64,000 nt of DNA. It comes from Glebionis coronaria (taxonomy: Eukaryota > Streptophyta > Magnoliopsida > Asterales > Asteraceae). Position numbers and translations under genes: made by a program. The notes under the pieces were generated by a model. The model searched no databases. It saw only the letters and a program-made list of their open reading frames with translations, and had not been told where the DNA came from. Position 1 is the first letter of the stretch. The number at the start of each line of letters is the position of its first letter. The stretch covers positions 27,553,224 to 27,617,223 of the forward strand of contig CM046876.1 in the NCBI GenBank assembly GCA_025667525.1, written 5' to 3'. Below, in pieces: positions 1 through 11,644 of this stretch.

Positions 1-676
1 ATGATTTTCGATAAAGATTTGTATAAAATGATTTTGGCTATTTTATGGCCTATTACAATGGTTTGTACGAAACCATCTGAGCTAGATCAGTTGGCCACCA
101 AGGGTAATCTTGGGGAGGTATTCTTGGAGAGGTCTCGAGTTCGAGTCTCACCAAGAACCTTCAGGGGCCCGAATTAAGAAGCAGGAGTGGGGTTTATCCC
201 CTAAGGAGAAGGTTCGAGGCTTACATACTGCCCAATTGGATGTCACTGTAAGCTCGAATCACTAACTGCTAACTAGCTGTTCGAAAAAAAAAACAATGGT
301 TTGTACGAAATAATTTTCGGTAATAATTTTATACCGATATTATATTGATGGTTTATTAAACTCTATGAATTCACTCGGCGTTATCGCTGACCGTTTCTTT
401 TAACATGTTTTATCTCAGGTACTTGAAGGTAATTCTCGGGAAGACGACAAGAATTCATGGCCCGCACTTAAATTATAATTTCCATTCAAATGTTTGTAAA
501 ACCTGTATTAAATACAATGACTTGGGACCTATGTAACTTTGATATTTATAAATGGAAATGCTTTATTAATAAACGACGCGATTTTTATGCGTTGTCTATC
601 ATGTGAGTAATGTGCTATCCCGTAACACCAACTAGTCTTCCGCTGTATTGAGTTGTATAAAATTTGGGGGTGTTAC
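1..676 (+). mobile_element. 3' part of a chromovirus-like (Tekay/Del type) LTR, interrupted by a SINE
   Basis: The stretch is non-coding and ends in GGGGGTGTTACA at 665-676, the kind of LTR terminus seen in plant Tekay/Del chromoviruses. The preceding text with a CTAGTCTTCCGCTG segment (630-645) resembles the distal part of such LTRs as I remember them from Asteraceae. No internal region, primer-binding site or partner LTR is visible in the window, so this is either a solo LTR or the edge of an element lying to the left. The family call is inference from memory; the sequence itself shows only the terminus and lack of coding. Confidence 0.35.
73..292 (+). mobile_element. tRNA-derived SINE with 18-bp target-site duplication
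   Basis: A 220-bp body lies between two identical 18-bp direct repeats (55-72 and 293-310, ACAATGGTTTGTACGAAA). It carries an RNA polymerase III A-box-like motif TAGATCAGTTGG (83-94) and a B-box-like motif GTTCGAGTC (139-147), spaced as in a tRNA-derived head. It ends in an A-run directly before the second repeat. These are the three hallmarks of a SINE mobilised by LINE machinery. The perfect duplication indicates a fairly recent insertion into the surrounding LTR remnant. It is not a functional tRNA gene: there is no clover-leaf and the body is too long. Confidence 0.8.
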
Positions 677-884
677 AGTTAGCTCGTTGTATTATGTGTG
701 TACAAGAACGTAATATAGTCTTACTATAGACGATATCTTGGTATATACGGTTTAAACCCGAATCGGTGATTTGTTCTTCGTCTTGTGGAATTGCTTTAGC
801 GTAAAGGTATGTAACCCTAAAATCGATTAATTATAATTGTGTTATTAATTATAATCTTGTTAAATCGCTTCCGCTATCTGTGCT
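677..884. other. Spacer, no gene seen
   Basis: AT-rich non-coding spacer between the LTR remnant and the broken gene that follows. A possible splice acceptor (CGTTTAG, about 891-897) just precedes the open frame, so part of it may be an intron. Nothing else is recognisable. Confidence 0.4.
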
Positions 885-1510
885 TTGATCTCGTTTAGGG
901 TTTTATATGAATGTTATGATACTAATAAACCTTCAGTAAGCACTACCACAAACAAACACTTGACTTTTAATCTGAATTTCTTTACAAATCTCAAAGAGGA
1001 ATTTCAAGTAGATAAACTTGAAAAACAAAGAAGATTACTCTTTACATATAGGATTGGTGAAGCTCTAGTCAAGAGTGAAAGCATTGGTTATTTGATCCCA
1101 AGGGTACATTATGCCCCTGAAATCACTCTCAATATCTTATCTATAAACATGTTGAAACAACAAGGTTTTGAAATTATATTTGAGGGAGACAGATATACTC
1201 TTGAACATATATGTTCAAGAGCCAACAAGGGCAGAACCTAAATGTAGACAAGATGAGGAAGAGGCACAATGATTATTTAGAAGACTGCTTTGAATCATTA
1301 GACAAGAAAAGATCAAACAGAAAAGAACAAGTGCCAAGGTTTGTGGAAGACACAAATTCATTAGAGGTTCACACCGTTCATGATTTTTTTGCTTTTCTAA
1401 ACCTGATCAGGAATGATGATGTGATAAGGAAATGTTGGGAAATCTACAGGGACAGATTTGATAAGGTCCTAAAATGGTATTATAACCATTATTTGCAGAG
1501 AAAAATCGTA
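885..1510 (+). pseudogene. Broken gene: copia-protease-like domain plus N-terminal part of an ARID-family-like protein
   Basis: Two overlapping frames make one decayed gene. The first (885-1241) contains a stretch resembling the second half of a Ty1/copia aspartic protease domain: a G-E-A motif, then VHYAPEITLNILSINMLKQQ, matching the usual Y-V-P-x(5)-N-L-L-S-x(3)-L pattern. A frameshift near 1205-1215 moves into the second frame (1211 on), which reads on as an acidic, charged protein ending in RFDKVLKWYYNHYL. In Asteraceae proteins that I recall as ARID-domain proteins, such a segment lies just before the ARID core. The core itself is missing because an antisense LTR replaces the sequence from about 1505. 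No intact start codon is obvious; a possible splice acceptor lies near 897. It could also be a rearranged copia relic without host function. Confidence 0.45.
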
Positions 1511-1862
1511 CATTTGTGGAACCCTTGGGGGTTCCTTATATAGGAGTTAAATTCCCATTGGGCTTTACCAAATCTTCGGCCCCAAGTAAAAGATAACTAT
1601 CATAATTGGTTGATTGTTATATTCTAATTATGGTTAATGTATATCCTTTACTTTGGGACGAGTCACAATCCTAATTAGGTTGTGATTCTGTCTAACCCTG
1701 TACCGGACGTACCGGGCGGTGGGTCGCACATGACATATGCGACCACTGTTCATCCGAAGTCCATAGGTCCAAATGACATTATTCTGACCCATTCGTGATG
1801 GGCCAGATACGGGTAGTACCCGTGGCCGGATGCATGACCAGAATGGGAACTATACGTTATCA
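1505..1862 (-). mobile_element. Antisense Ty3/gypsy LTR fragment, same family as element D
   Basis: The reverse complement aligns along its length with the 5' LTR of element D (25198 to about 25560), starting at TGATAACGTATAG (1862 downward) and sharing the CCCGTATCTGGCCCATCAC block, the GGGTTAGACAGAATCA block and the TATAAGGAACCC promoter region. Identity is clearly imperfect, so it is an older or different subfamily member. It ends near the start of R, so about 200 bp of the LTR's 3' part is absent. No sequence of the interrupted gene is seen beyond 1862. Confidence 0.7.
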
Positions 1863-2119
1863 ATACACATCTCACAAACACTTCGTATCTGCATAAAAGA
1901 GAAAATAAACTTGCTTAAAACTTAAATACTTAAAAAATAAATGATATTGTTAGCAAAAAAATACAAATATTTATAAACCTTAATAAAATATATAGAATAT
2001 TTTAATATTTAACAACGTACACCACTAATTTTTTTATTTTCAGTTAATTCACACCTATGTATTACATAAGAAAAATTCACACATAAAACACTTTTTTACT
2101 CCGTCGCCCCCATGTGTAA

Positions 2120-2149
2120 CTAGTGTAATACCCGTGCGTTGCACGGGTC
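2120..2149 (-). mobile_element. Helitron-type 3' terminus (hairpin plus CTAG)
   Basis: Read on the minus strand, a perfect 8-bp stem (ACCCGTGC / GCACGGGT, 2130-2148) with a 3-base loop is followed after six bases by CTAG and then T (2123-2119). This matches the Helitron rule of a short GC-rich hairpin 5-12 bases before a CTRR end with a T target base. The element would extend to the right on the plus coordinate. The helicase-coding part is not seen, so it is non-autonomous or decayed. Confidence 0.55.
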
Positions 2150-3433
2150 GATTTCTTTACGAAAATCTGATGTTAAATATGTAAACATATATATTATAAT
2201 CAACAGATTTATAAAAGTAAGCATATAAATCGAAGTCTCGTTATGTAAATCTTTACCAATAGAGATGGTGATGTGCATAAGCATATCCAACATCTAATTC
2301 ATGAGCAAAACAACTAAAAAGAGCTACAATCATGTTAAACTTGCTCCAACGTCCACCGAGGCTATATTGAGAATGAGAAACAACAGGTCTATTATAATCG
2401 AAGGCGAGAAACCATAATGCAAACAACAATTCCTCAAACATGCGACCATCAAGCTAATATAATTCCAAACACTAATTATGAATCATGAAATCCATATTTA
2501 AAGCCATCCTTGAACTCATATGGAAAACACAAATGGTGTCAGTGCACACACCAGGACTACATAACAGAAGTCAGAAGACCTTTTATTTATGGCCTGTACA
2601 AATGGGGTGCAACAGACATCACTGAACTATTTCCAAACCGACTTAGATGATTGCAAATATCAAAATTGTCAACCTACAACACAATTGCTTGGACACTCAG
2701 TAACAAACATAAAAGCATAACCATCCTAAGAAATTGGAGAAGTACATCATTTGGAAAAACATCATTTAAATATTACCTAATAAGAATATAACAATGAAAA
2801 CATCAAGTTAAAAGTTGGGAAAAAATAGTCAAAGATGGTTATAAATCTATTCATCTTTGTCACTAACTTATTTTCATCTTCATCATCAACTTGATTGACT
2901 TCTCACGAGTGTCTGTTTTTACCATCGTCTTCATCTTCATCATAGTGGACACAACCCACTTCTGGCACTGACTTTGATATGGTGTTTCTTATTTCTCGCT
3001 TCATCGGTGGAAACATCATCATCATCATCATCATCATTCATCAACATTATCCTACATGTAGAATAATAATTTATTAGTCGAATGTGTGAACGACGAATAC
3101 AATAATTAACTATAAAGTATATGGATATAAATTTTGTGTGTGTTACATGTTCGTCATATTGCTGATTTGAAAATTTGGTATGAAGAATGACATACTCATC
3201 TTTCACTTCAGCAATGCTTTTTATTTTCGTAACTTCTTTTGGGGCATCGTCAATGACAAGAACATCTTCCCATTTCCAGTTGTCTTCACGTATGCTTTTC
3301 TTGAGCGCATTGTCGAAGTTGTTTGGAACTTTAATGGATCATAGAGGATAGTTCTGATTGTGTGCCTTGATGCTTGCATATTCTTATGTTTTAGTAGTAT
3401 AGCTACTTTTGAGAGTCATAGTGACTATCTATA
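2150..3433. other. Non-coding body with a (CAT)8 microsatellite and a possible minus-strand gene fragment
   Basis: No convincing gene. A (CAT)8 run sits at 3014-3037. On the minus strand, about 3200-3330 reads openly as a lysine- and tryptophan-containing segment (VPNNFDNALKKSI, then EDNWKWEDVLVIDD) and continues into a poly-aspartate stretch encoded by the CAT repeat. I do not recognise the protein. Inside a Helitron such pieces are often captured exons, but this is inference only. Confidence 0.3.
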
Positions 3434-4523
3434 TCTATATACCCTATAAAGGGTGTATGTAAAATGTTAAAAAAGTTGAATGTTGAAAGTATATTAGGAA
3501 AGTATTCTAATTTTTAATACTCCCGTATTAATCAGTTTCAATATCAATTCTTAATTTTCCCCCACAAACAGTCATTGGTTAACCCTACTTCATGGCCGAA
3601 CCTAAAAAACACGCCAATATCAATTCCATCCAATAATCCGTAAGTTTTTATTCTACCAAATCATCTTTATCAGTTGTTTTTTATATTACCTGAACTTTAC
3701 TTGTATTAAAAGTTTAATTGTATCTTTAAACTTCTTCATCTTCATCTGTGAAATGTATTTTCCAAGATTGAAAGGTTAGATTTCATTATCTTTTTAATAA
3801 ATCGTTCCAAAAAAATAGGGTTTTATTTAGCAATCATAAACATCCCTATGAATTACAAATGCCCTAATTTGAAACACATTATCACTCTTTTGTTTTTTTA
3901 ATAATTCAAGGTTTGAGGTTGTGCACATACAAGATTCAATTGTATTTAGATAGGTCATCAATTGGCTTTGAATGTGAATCGACCTATTGAAAATAGTGAG
4001 AATAGGAAGAACCTCTCATATTCTTATGCAATTGTTGTTATAACAGGTGAAAGTCGGACTTGATATGATGACAGGGAAGCACCTTTGTAATCGATGGCTG
4101 AGTGGCATCGTATTTGTCAAGATGAATGTCGGGGTGGGAGAAGAATTTGTACTGACATGTTTAGCATGCAATAAGAACCCAAATCTTTGTCCATGGTCAG
4201 GTTCGGATTTTAATTTTAGCAAATAGCATTTTATGTTTGCATATATTATAATCATTTGAAGAACTAAATTATTTACTTTAGATATTTTTTGCAGGTGGTA
4301 ATAGTGTCGAAAGAATCACTTAGGGGATAGAGAGATTGGAAGTTTTGATTCAGAGCTCGAAAAATATATGTGGTAACTCTCTTAGAATTGATTTTAAATT
4401 TTGCAATGAGATAGCTTAGGGGTTCATGCTATTCTTCTCTATTTGTATAAGCGAAATGTCTGAAACTTCTATAGATGTTTAAGTTAAGTAAATCACTATT
4501 CATTTGTTCTTAATTGGATGGCT
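3434..4523. other. Non-coding, possible Helitron 5' end at 3434
   Basis: TCTATATACCCTATAAAGGG at 3434-3453 follows an A and resembles plant Helitron 5' ends, which begin with TC and often continue TCTATAxTAyCCTATAAAGGG. Beyond this the stretch is AT-rich with short open frames of no recognised family. If real, the matching 3' end could be the plus-strand CTAG at 45493-45496, with all nested elements between. Confidence 0.25.
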
Positions 4524-4553
4524 GATGAGACTGTATTTATACATAGTCTCATC
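4524..4553. repeat. Hairpin at the start of an unclassified repeat-like region
   Basis: GATGAGACT (4524-4532) pairs perfectly with AGTCTCATC (4545-4553), and the loop itself contains the inverted GTAT/ATAC pair. It lies at the left edge of a region that looks transcribed (see next entry). The role is unknown. Confidence 0.55.
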
Positions 4554-7130
4554 GTCCAAATCGGGCTTAAAACGCTTAAAATGTCGTCAAAATACCCATA
4601 TATATACTTGTGTTTGTTCATTTGTGTATTTTAGGTACGGATATCGTGAAATCAACAAAATATCACAAGAATGAAGCAAAAACGAACACGGGAAACGAAG
4701 CCACACGAAGAACCGGACCCGAATCATGAATTTCCTTTGAAGTCCTTGAAGTTTGAAGAATTGGCAAGATTGGCCCCTCAACTTTTGAAGACTTGTCATA
4801 TTATACCCTTGCAAAATCCTATTATTGCATTTGGGTCCCTAATATTTCAAGATTATGCCATTTAAGCCCTTAAAGAATGAAGAAAATGCTTATATGGTCC
4901 TTGATACAAAGATTTGCAAAGTATTGTGCCATATTTGACAATTGCTTGAAAGTTATTACAAAGGATATTGAGTTAATAGTTGTTAAGACTTTGTTTGCAA
5001 GAAGTTTGGGAGTTCAGGGGCCAAACTTGTATAAAACAAACCCATATCCACCATTTACCCAACCAAACCCGTTTTTACCCTACCCAAACCCACCATTTTA
5101 CCCGACCAGCCCAATACCCATCACCCTACCCAGCCCAAGTCAATGACCCAGTCAACCCACTTACATTTTTTTAAACCGGTATTAATATTAAACAAAAAGT
5201 AGGGGAAACATAATTTTTAAACTAATCTCTTCCCTAACCTGCATTAAACCCCCACCTATTACCCTATAAACCCTAATTCGATTATACCCCTAATCAAAGG
5301 GGTTTGGCTTTATAGCATCCAGAACCACAATTGAACCTCCCCTAAACCCAACCCACCAAAAAACACACCAACCCGTGACCTCCAGTGGGGCCCCCGTCCT
5401 CCCCTGCTTCTCCACTTTTGGCAACAAAGGAATCTCTTGACTTAATCAACGAACCTCCTTCAAAACTTGGCCTCTAAGGAGTATTTCAACGTATAGGATC
5501 AATCTTCACCAGCTGGCAACACCTCAGTCATCACATGGACCATTTTGACTGATTTGAAGAATCAAGGACCAAGGGCAAAAGAGGAAAAGACTAGCTAGGG
5601 TTTTAGTTTTCATTTTTTATTCTAGAATAGTCTTAATTCAGTATAAATACAAGTGGTGTGTCACTTGTATCAATGTTCTAGTTTTATGTACTATTTTTTA
5701 AACGAATTAATGAAAATGAAAATTTTTTAAGTTTACATTCTACTGAGTTCCCAAGTTGTATACTTGTTTTAGTTAATTGTTATTTGAGTAATTGTTTAGT
5801 AAAAATATTAATGAAGCTTCTGTTTTAAAGTAATTGTCGCCAAAATCAGTTTTATTGTTTTTTGAGTAATTGTTTCAACAGCTTGGATTAATTCTCTTGA
5901 AGAAGTGAAAGTGGAATCAAGAGATTAACCCAAGTGTCAAGTTTAGTTTTTATCAAAGTTTTTAAAGGATTCAGTTTTAAAGATTTTTTTAAAATCTTTT
6001 ACTTTCTCACGTTTACTGTTTAAAAAGCCATAAGCTTCTAGCTTATGGTCTTTTTAAAACAAGAATTTGTTCTTTGTTGGCTTTGTTTGTGCAGGTTCAC
6101 CAAGACCCCATCCTATTGCATTTTTCTTTCATTTTGAAGATATTGTAGGTGTGTTTGGGACTGATGTGGTCCCCACACTTTTTCTCTACATCAGCAGCTT
6201 ACAACAAGCTTGCATAAGCTCAAAATAAGTTCAAAGGTTCACCAGGGAAGGCATCAGCTAAAGGTTCTAAGGCTTGAACCCCCTTGTGCTATTTTTCTAT
6301 TTTTTTGTGATTTATGTGATTTTGAGCATATTCTGTTTTTATGTGATTTTTCTTGTTCAAAATAGCTTTATTTAAGTTTATATGCATGTTTAGATAGTTG
6401 GACTTCAGTTTGGTTAGGTATGAATTAAGTTTGGTGTGTTAGATAGTGTTAACTGATTTTAAGGGGGTGTTTGGATCTGCTTTTTTGGGTAAGTGTTTGC
6501 CTAATATTTAGCCTAATAGTAATCTAGACATACTTAATAGGTAGTAGTAGGACTGCTTTGCTATTTTGTTTCAAGTTTGGTAGGATATTAATCAGTTTGC
6601 ATGCTCTTCTCTTGGTAATACTAGCTAAACTCAGAAAGTTCTTCAATCTGCCTTGTTTTAGCTTGTAATTGCCCAATCATTCTTACAATATGTTAGGATA
6701 TAGGTTAGACTAGGGTTGGTTTTCAGTTTCAAGTCATTAGGGTAGCTTGTGTGCAAGGTTTTGTGGATTGAAATTCGATTTTGTGCACACTATATCAACA
6801 AAAGTACCCCAGGCCCCGCCCCCCTTTGTATACAGCAACTGCATGTTGGCCAATTGAGTGTGATTTTTGTACTGTGCTTGGTGTTTTTTCTGCTTATCTT
6901 GACTCCCCCACACTCCACTGAGTGTGGGGGTGCCCTTGTATCCAAGAAAAAACCAACATATAAGCTTTCCTAAGCTTATCTTTGCCCAGACTTTGTTTTT
7001 GCACTATCAGTGGGAACTAAGTTCCCACTGCTAGCCTTACTATTGGTACTGCTACACTAAAAGACAGAAAACAAGAAAAAGGTCACTATCAGTTTCATAC
7101 TTTTTTGTCTTTAGTGGTTAATTTTAGGAA
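4554..7130. other. Unclassified long non-coding repeat-like region, TATA box and three hairpins
   Basis: No supported coding sequence. The stretch holds a C-rich low-complexity tract of repeated ACCC units (about 5038-5160), a TATA-like GTATAAATACAAG (5641-5653), and later long T-rich sequence. Hairpins occur at 6021-6055, 6905-6930 and 7008-7030. The promoter-like and low-complexity layout could be a long LTR or a large non-autonomous retroelement (LARD), but I could not find a primer-binding site, polypurine tract or a second copy in this window. Confidence 0.3.
6905..6930. repeat. Perfect 11-bp-stem GC hairpin
   Basis: CCCCCACACTC (6905-6915) and GAGTGTGGGGG (6920-6930) pair without mismatch around a CACT loop. 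A second perfect 10-bp stem (CAGTGGGAAC / GTTCCCACTG, 7008-7030, loop TAA) follows within 80 bp. Confidence 0.8.
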
Positions 7131-10100
7131 TTAGGGTTTCAAACTAGTGTCATTATTTTTCTTATTTAAATTTTGATTTTTCAGTTTAATTTATTTTTGT
7201 GTTACTGTTCATTTACTATTTTTCACATTAAATAGCTAATTTAATTACTTTTAATTATTCTGATTTTGTCATTTAGTGTAAAAAAGTATTATTTTTCAGA
7301 TTTAAAAATTTTCTTATATTTAGAAAATTAGTTTAAGATTTTTAGTTTAAAAATTTATTACTGTTCACTTTTTAATTATTTTTTTTAATTAATTTAAGTT
7401 AATTAGGGTTTAATTATTATTCAGTTTTGTCTTTTAGTGCAAGATTTTACATTTTTCAAACTTTTTCAATTTTCTACTGTTCATTAGGGTAATTTAAGAT
7501 TTTTAAAATTGTTAAATTAATTTTGGCATTATTTTATTATTTTTTAGGATTATTTTAATTTAAAAATAGTTTTTAGCATTTAAAAAATGGAAAAATAGTT
7601 TTGAAAATTTAGGAAAAATACTTTTTAGTCTTTAAATAATATAAGTGACTTATTAGTTCAATAAATTAATATTTTGGGCATTTTATTAATTATATTTAAT
7701 TTTAGGGCTTTAATTAGCATTAAAAATTGAATATTTAATTAATAAAAGGTTTTAAGATATATTTGTTGGATTTTTATTCTTATTTATATTATTTAAGACT
7801 TAGTTTAATATTTTAATTAATTTTTAGGTTTAATTTTTAATTTCGTCACGTTCTACGTATTTACGTTCGCGTTTTACGTCGACGTCGTAGTTTTAATCGT
7901 AGTCTTAGCTCGTCTTAAATTTTTCTCTCTTAAACCAAAAACGTCACTAATCCAAACATTGTTATTTTATATATTGGCACATTAATACACACACCTCCTT
8001 CGAGAACGAACTTGGAATTTATTCGTCTTCACGGTTTTTCATTAAATCGTGTCGATTAATACTTGCCGCATTTATACGTTGTTTTCCTAAACACGTATTT
8101 TCTACATCAATGGCACTGCGGCAAGTCATAGTTGCTGTAATAATATAGTTTTAATATATACTACGAGGTAGAATATAACATGGTTAATTTTAGGCATACG
8201 TTTAGTTGCTACCAATATATTAATTATTAATATAGTATACCCAAATAAAGATGCTTAGCTTACTGGTAAATTATAATTTTTGACGTAGTTAGCAAATTGA
8301 TATTGTTCTTTTTGCATAGTTTCGTGTAGGAAATGGATGCCCACCTACGGGGATGCAATTTATACAACCTGCACAAGATGGCAATATAGGCAAAGTGCAA
8401 AGATTTACGAAAGAAATGCTAAGGAATGTCTTCATTAAAAAAATTGGTAGGCAAGAAGTGCAAAGATTTATGCAAACATTTACAGTTGAGGGACGAATTT
8501 ATTAAAACATTAGTTTTGAACAATTTCCTTACTTGATATTAAAATCAGGTGTGACTAAATGTAAGTACATTACTCTTTCGGTCTATCGATTTGGAATATA
8601 AGTTTGACTACAAATGAATAGAGTCAGAGATTGAGAAGGAAGCACAGAAGTTTGGGTACTTGGTTCACCATATGTTTTAAATTTAGTTTGGATCAGTATG
8701 ATGTTAGGACGGTATAGTGCTAGGAAGCATGGGATTAAGTTATGATGTATAGACTCAAATTTTTTATTTCTATGTGTTAATGAATTTAGTTAGGTTACTT
8801 GATTAGCTTTTGGTATTAAGTTATGATGTAGATGATAGATTCTAGCGTTATTAAGTCGAAATCAGAGTTTTTGGATGGAGGATATGATTTATTTTGTGGT
8901 GTGATCATGTAAAGGTTAGTACTTTTGTTGGATTTGTTGACTTTTGACTGAACTGTGGTTTTATTTGCTTTGATGGTTAGTTTAGGATCAAAATATGGCA
9001 TTTAGTTATAGGATTATTGCGTTCAAGTCGAATATGACGGCTTTTGAGTAGGTTAAAGTCATTTAAATGGGTTTTTCCCCACTATTGTTTGAAAATTATG
9101 TAGAATGTAAATTTTGGTTGTTATTTATATATACCTTTATAGGATGATCACAGAACTTAGTACTTGCCATGAATTTTGCTACGTGTACTATTATATGATG
9201 ATCATAGCAAAATTTAAAAGGGTGTTTGGGATTATTTCTGCGCAAATTATGAACTATCTTATCAGAAATTAGGTCTTGTCTTTGTTTTGTCTTTGATAAC
9301 GCATATGATAACCTTTGTTTTAAATTATTCGCTAAAATATGGCCGTTTCGATTTGCACTTGCAATAATCACACATTCCACCTCAAACACACGTGTTCATG
9401 CTTCTTTTCTCTTTTCTTAAATGCATATACTTTGTATTTGTTTAAAAAAACAATTTTTTCATTTTTTCTGTTGGTTCTCGTATCTGGGAAGTTATGTTTT
9501 CAAAGCTTTTCTGTGAATATAGTTTGCTTGTTGATTCCTAACAGGTCCCAAAATCTTAATGGCAGATACGAATAACTTAACTAATTCATGTGCTAGTATT
9601 GTAAGGTACAAATCCTTAAAGTGGAGCCAAAAACAGAAGAGTAAAACCTAAAAGAATAGTGCATTATTTCAGTAACAGTAACACACTGATGTATGGCAAG
9701 TTACTGTAATGAAAGAAATGTCAAGTGAAGAGGTAAGACTGGAAAAGAATACCCTTATAATGCTCAAAAACTCTTCCTACATTATTTATATAGAGCATGC
9801 CTAATACATGTGCATTTTCAGTTCGTTAAACATTAACAATTCTTCTCTACATGTGCATTTTCAGTTCACACTAATCTTAATATTATTATGTGTTAATGAA
9901 TTTAGTTAGGGGTATGTTTTTATTTTTGAGCTTAAAGCATATTTATTTATCATGAAAGTGGCCATCCATTAATATCCTTACATTACATAAACGTTCATTT
10001 TATTGGTTATATGTAAAGCTTACATCTTTATTGTACTTTTTCGATAATTCCACTGATAATGCTTGGTTGGTGGCGTGGTGATGTTGAAGTTGTATATGCA

Positions 10101-10495
10101 TCGTCAGTCACGAATCAAATGATTCGAATGTGATTTTTTTTATAAGTAAGGCCTAACAATTCTCTTGTGGACCTTCTTCAAGTATTTTCTGTCATGTAAT
10201 TTATCCGTGGTTTTTAAATAGTTGCTTATTTATAAAATCATTTCTATTGGTAACTTCCTTGCACACCAATTAGATTTTATAGCAGCTTATAGTTATAATT
10301 AATTTGCTACTTTCTAATGCCATCTTTATTATTTTGTAGATGAGCCAATTGCAGCAAAAATGACTTATATGTTTGGGGAATTGTTATCAAGCTTTATGTT
10401 GGTTAAATTGTACTGGGGGCGTATAGAAATTGAATTGATGTTTAGATCTGCATATATTACTCAAATAGTGTCTCCCAACTAAGGAACAATGATTA
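7131..10495. other. AT-rich intergenic sequence, no gene seen
   Basis: Very T- and A-rich to about 7840, then a short CG-dense block (about 7848-7915, repeated ACGT and CGT words), then ordinary AT-rich sequence with only short open frames. GGGTGTTTGGGATTATTTC near 9221 resembles the terminus of common plant MITEs, but I could not find a matching inverted end. Nothing else is recognised. Confidence 0.4.
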
Positions 10496-10500
10496 AGGTA

Positions 10501-10970
10501 TGTTAGTATATTTTATATATATTAACTTTATATTGTGGCCTTAATATATTTACACATAATATCTTTGTACTTAACATGAGTTGATTTATTTAGGTAATAC
10601 TTAATGAGTTACCATAATGTAACTCATAATCTTGATGGAAGATTATACTAAATTGATTATATGTAAACATTATAATCTATACTTAATATAAGAGTTGATT
10701 CCTGCCTAATCTCTCACTATAATTAGGGGATTAGTCTCACCCCGTAAAACATACAGAAGTTCCATCATCTTGTGAGAGGATTAGGGAGAAGATCAAAGTT
10801 CCACCATGGCACTCTCTACCCTCAATTCATGTAAGTTTTATTTTATGTTTATTGTTTTGATTCTTCACATAATTGTTAACATGATTACACATGCTAGAAT
10901 TAAAATAATATGAGTTTTCTTATTGAATATGTTGTTGCTATATGCATGATTAAATGAGATTTTAACAATA
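10501..10970 (+). repeat. 5' LTR of element A
   Basis: Starts TGTTAGTATATT and ends AACAATA (3' partner ends AACAACA). It is preceded by the target duplication AGGTA and followed after TG by the primer-binding site TGGCATCAGAG (10973-10983), one base off the usual TGGTATCAGAG. It contains the pieces expected of promoter and leader, including CACCCCGTAAAACATACAG and a possible start-like ACCATGG near 10803. Confidence 0.88.
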
Positions 10971-10972
10971 TG

Positions 10973-10983
10973 TGGCATCAGAG
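10973..10983 (+). other. Primer-binding site of element A (initiator tRNA-Met type)
   Basis: TGGCATCAGAG two bases after the 5' LTR, matching the common plant copia initiator-Met site except for one T-to-C change. Confidence 0.7.
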
Positions 10984-11007
10984 AATTACGATCTGAATCA
11001 TACTAAT

Positions 11008-11362
11008 TGTTAGCCTCAAAATATTGAGTCAAACAAGAATGCTCGGTCATAGGTTATTATTGTAATATTAATTAGAACGTTGTAATAGGTAGTTAATTAG
11101 TCGTAGTTTACGGGCTTGGATTTAAACTATTTAAAGTCCAAAAGACAAGCCCGGTCCAATATATAGCCATTAAAGCCCGCATGTGGGTGGACTATATATA
11201 CTACCCTCCTAGCATGTTAGGAGGGTTGGTTGTTCACTTAATTCTTTTCTTAATCTAATATTCACCAAGTTAATCATCTCCTTCTCTCTACTTTCTCTCT
11301 CTAGGAATCCATCTCTTTTCATCTATTTTCTATCTATAATCATCTTAATATATGAGACAACA
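11008..11362 (+). repeat. 5' LTR of element B
   Basis: 355 bp, TGTTAGCC to GACAACA, after target duplication CTAAT. A TATA-like ACTATATATA lies at 11191-11200. The 3' partner is 27 bp longer, 26 of it from extra copies of a CTCACTACTTTCT unit and one from a single-base indel. Confidence 0.9.
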
Positions 11363-11364
11363 TT

Positions 11365-11378
11365 TGGTATCAATCGCC
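11365..11378 (+). other. Probable primer-binding site of element B
   Basis: TGGTATCAATCGCC shortly after the 5' LTR shares its first eight bases with the initiator-Met site TGGTATCAGAGC and then differs. It is either a mutated site or one using another tRNA. Confidence 0.5.
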
Positions 11379-11644
11379 ATGGGGTAGACACGTGATTGGT
11401 TTTGATTGTCATATAGTGTTCGTGTGCTTTTCTACACTCTTTAGCTCGAATCATCAAGTTTTTTTGTGTTTTTGTGGTTTTAGTGAGTAGACAAATCATC
11501 TACATAGGAGTGGTAGTGATTTGGGTTACTCTGATCGGTTAAAAACACGAAATTTGGTGGTGTTTGGCTTGATTTTTGGTGTGAAATCACGTTTTTCATA
11601 AGTGTTCACCATTGTTCCTATTTTTTAGGAAATCTGTTACAAAT

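Noticed and set aside
73..292. A tRNA gene because of A- and B-box words
   Set aside because: No clover-leaf can be formed and the body is 220 bp with an A-tail and long target duplication, so it is a SINE.
9096..9389. 97-codon minus-strand frame as a gene
   Set aside because: No recognised domain, AT-rich, no splice or promoter context; could be chance in a MITE-like stretch.
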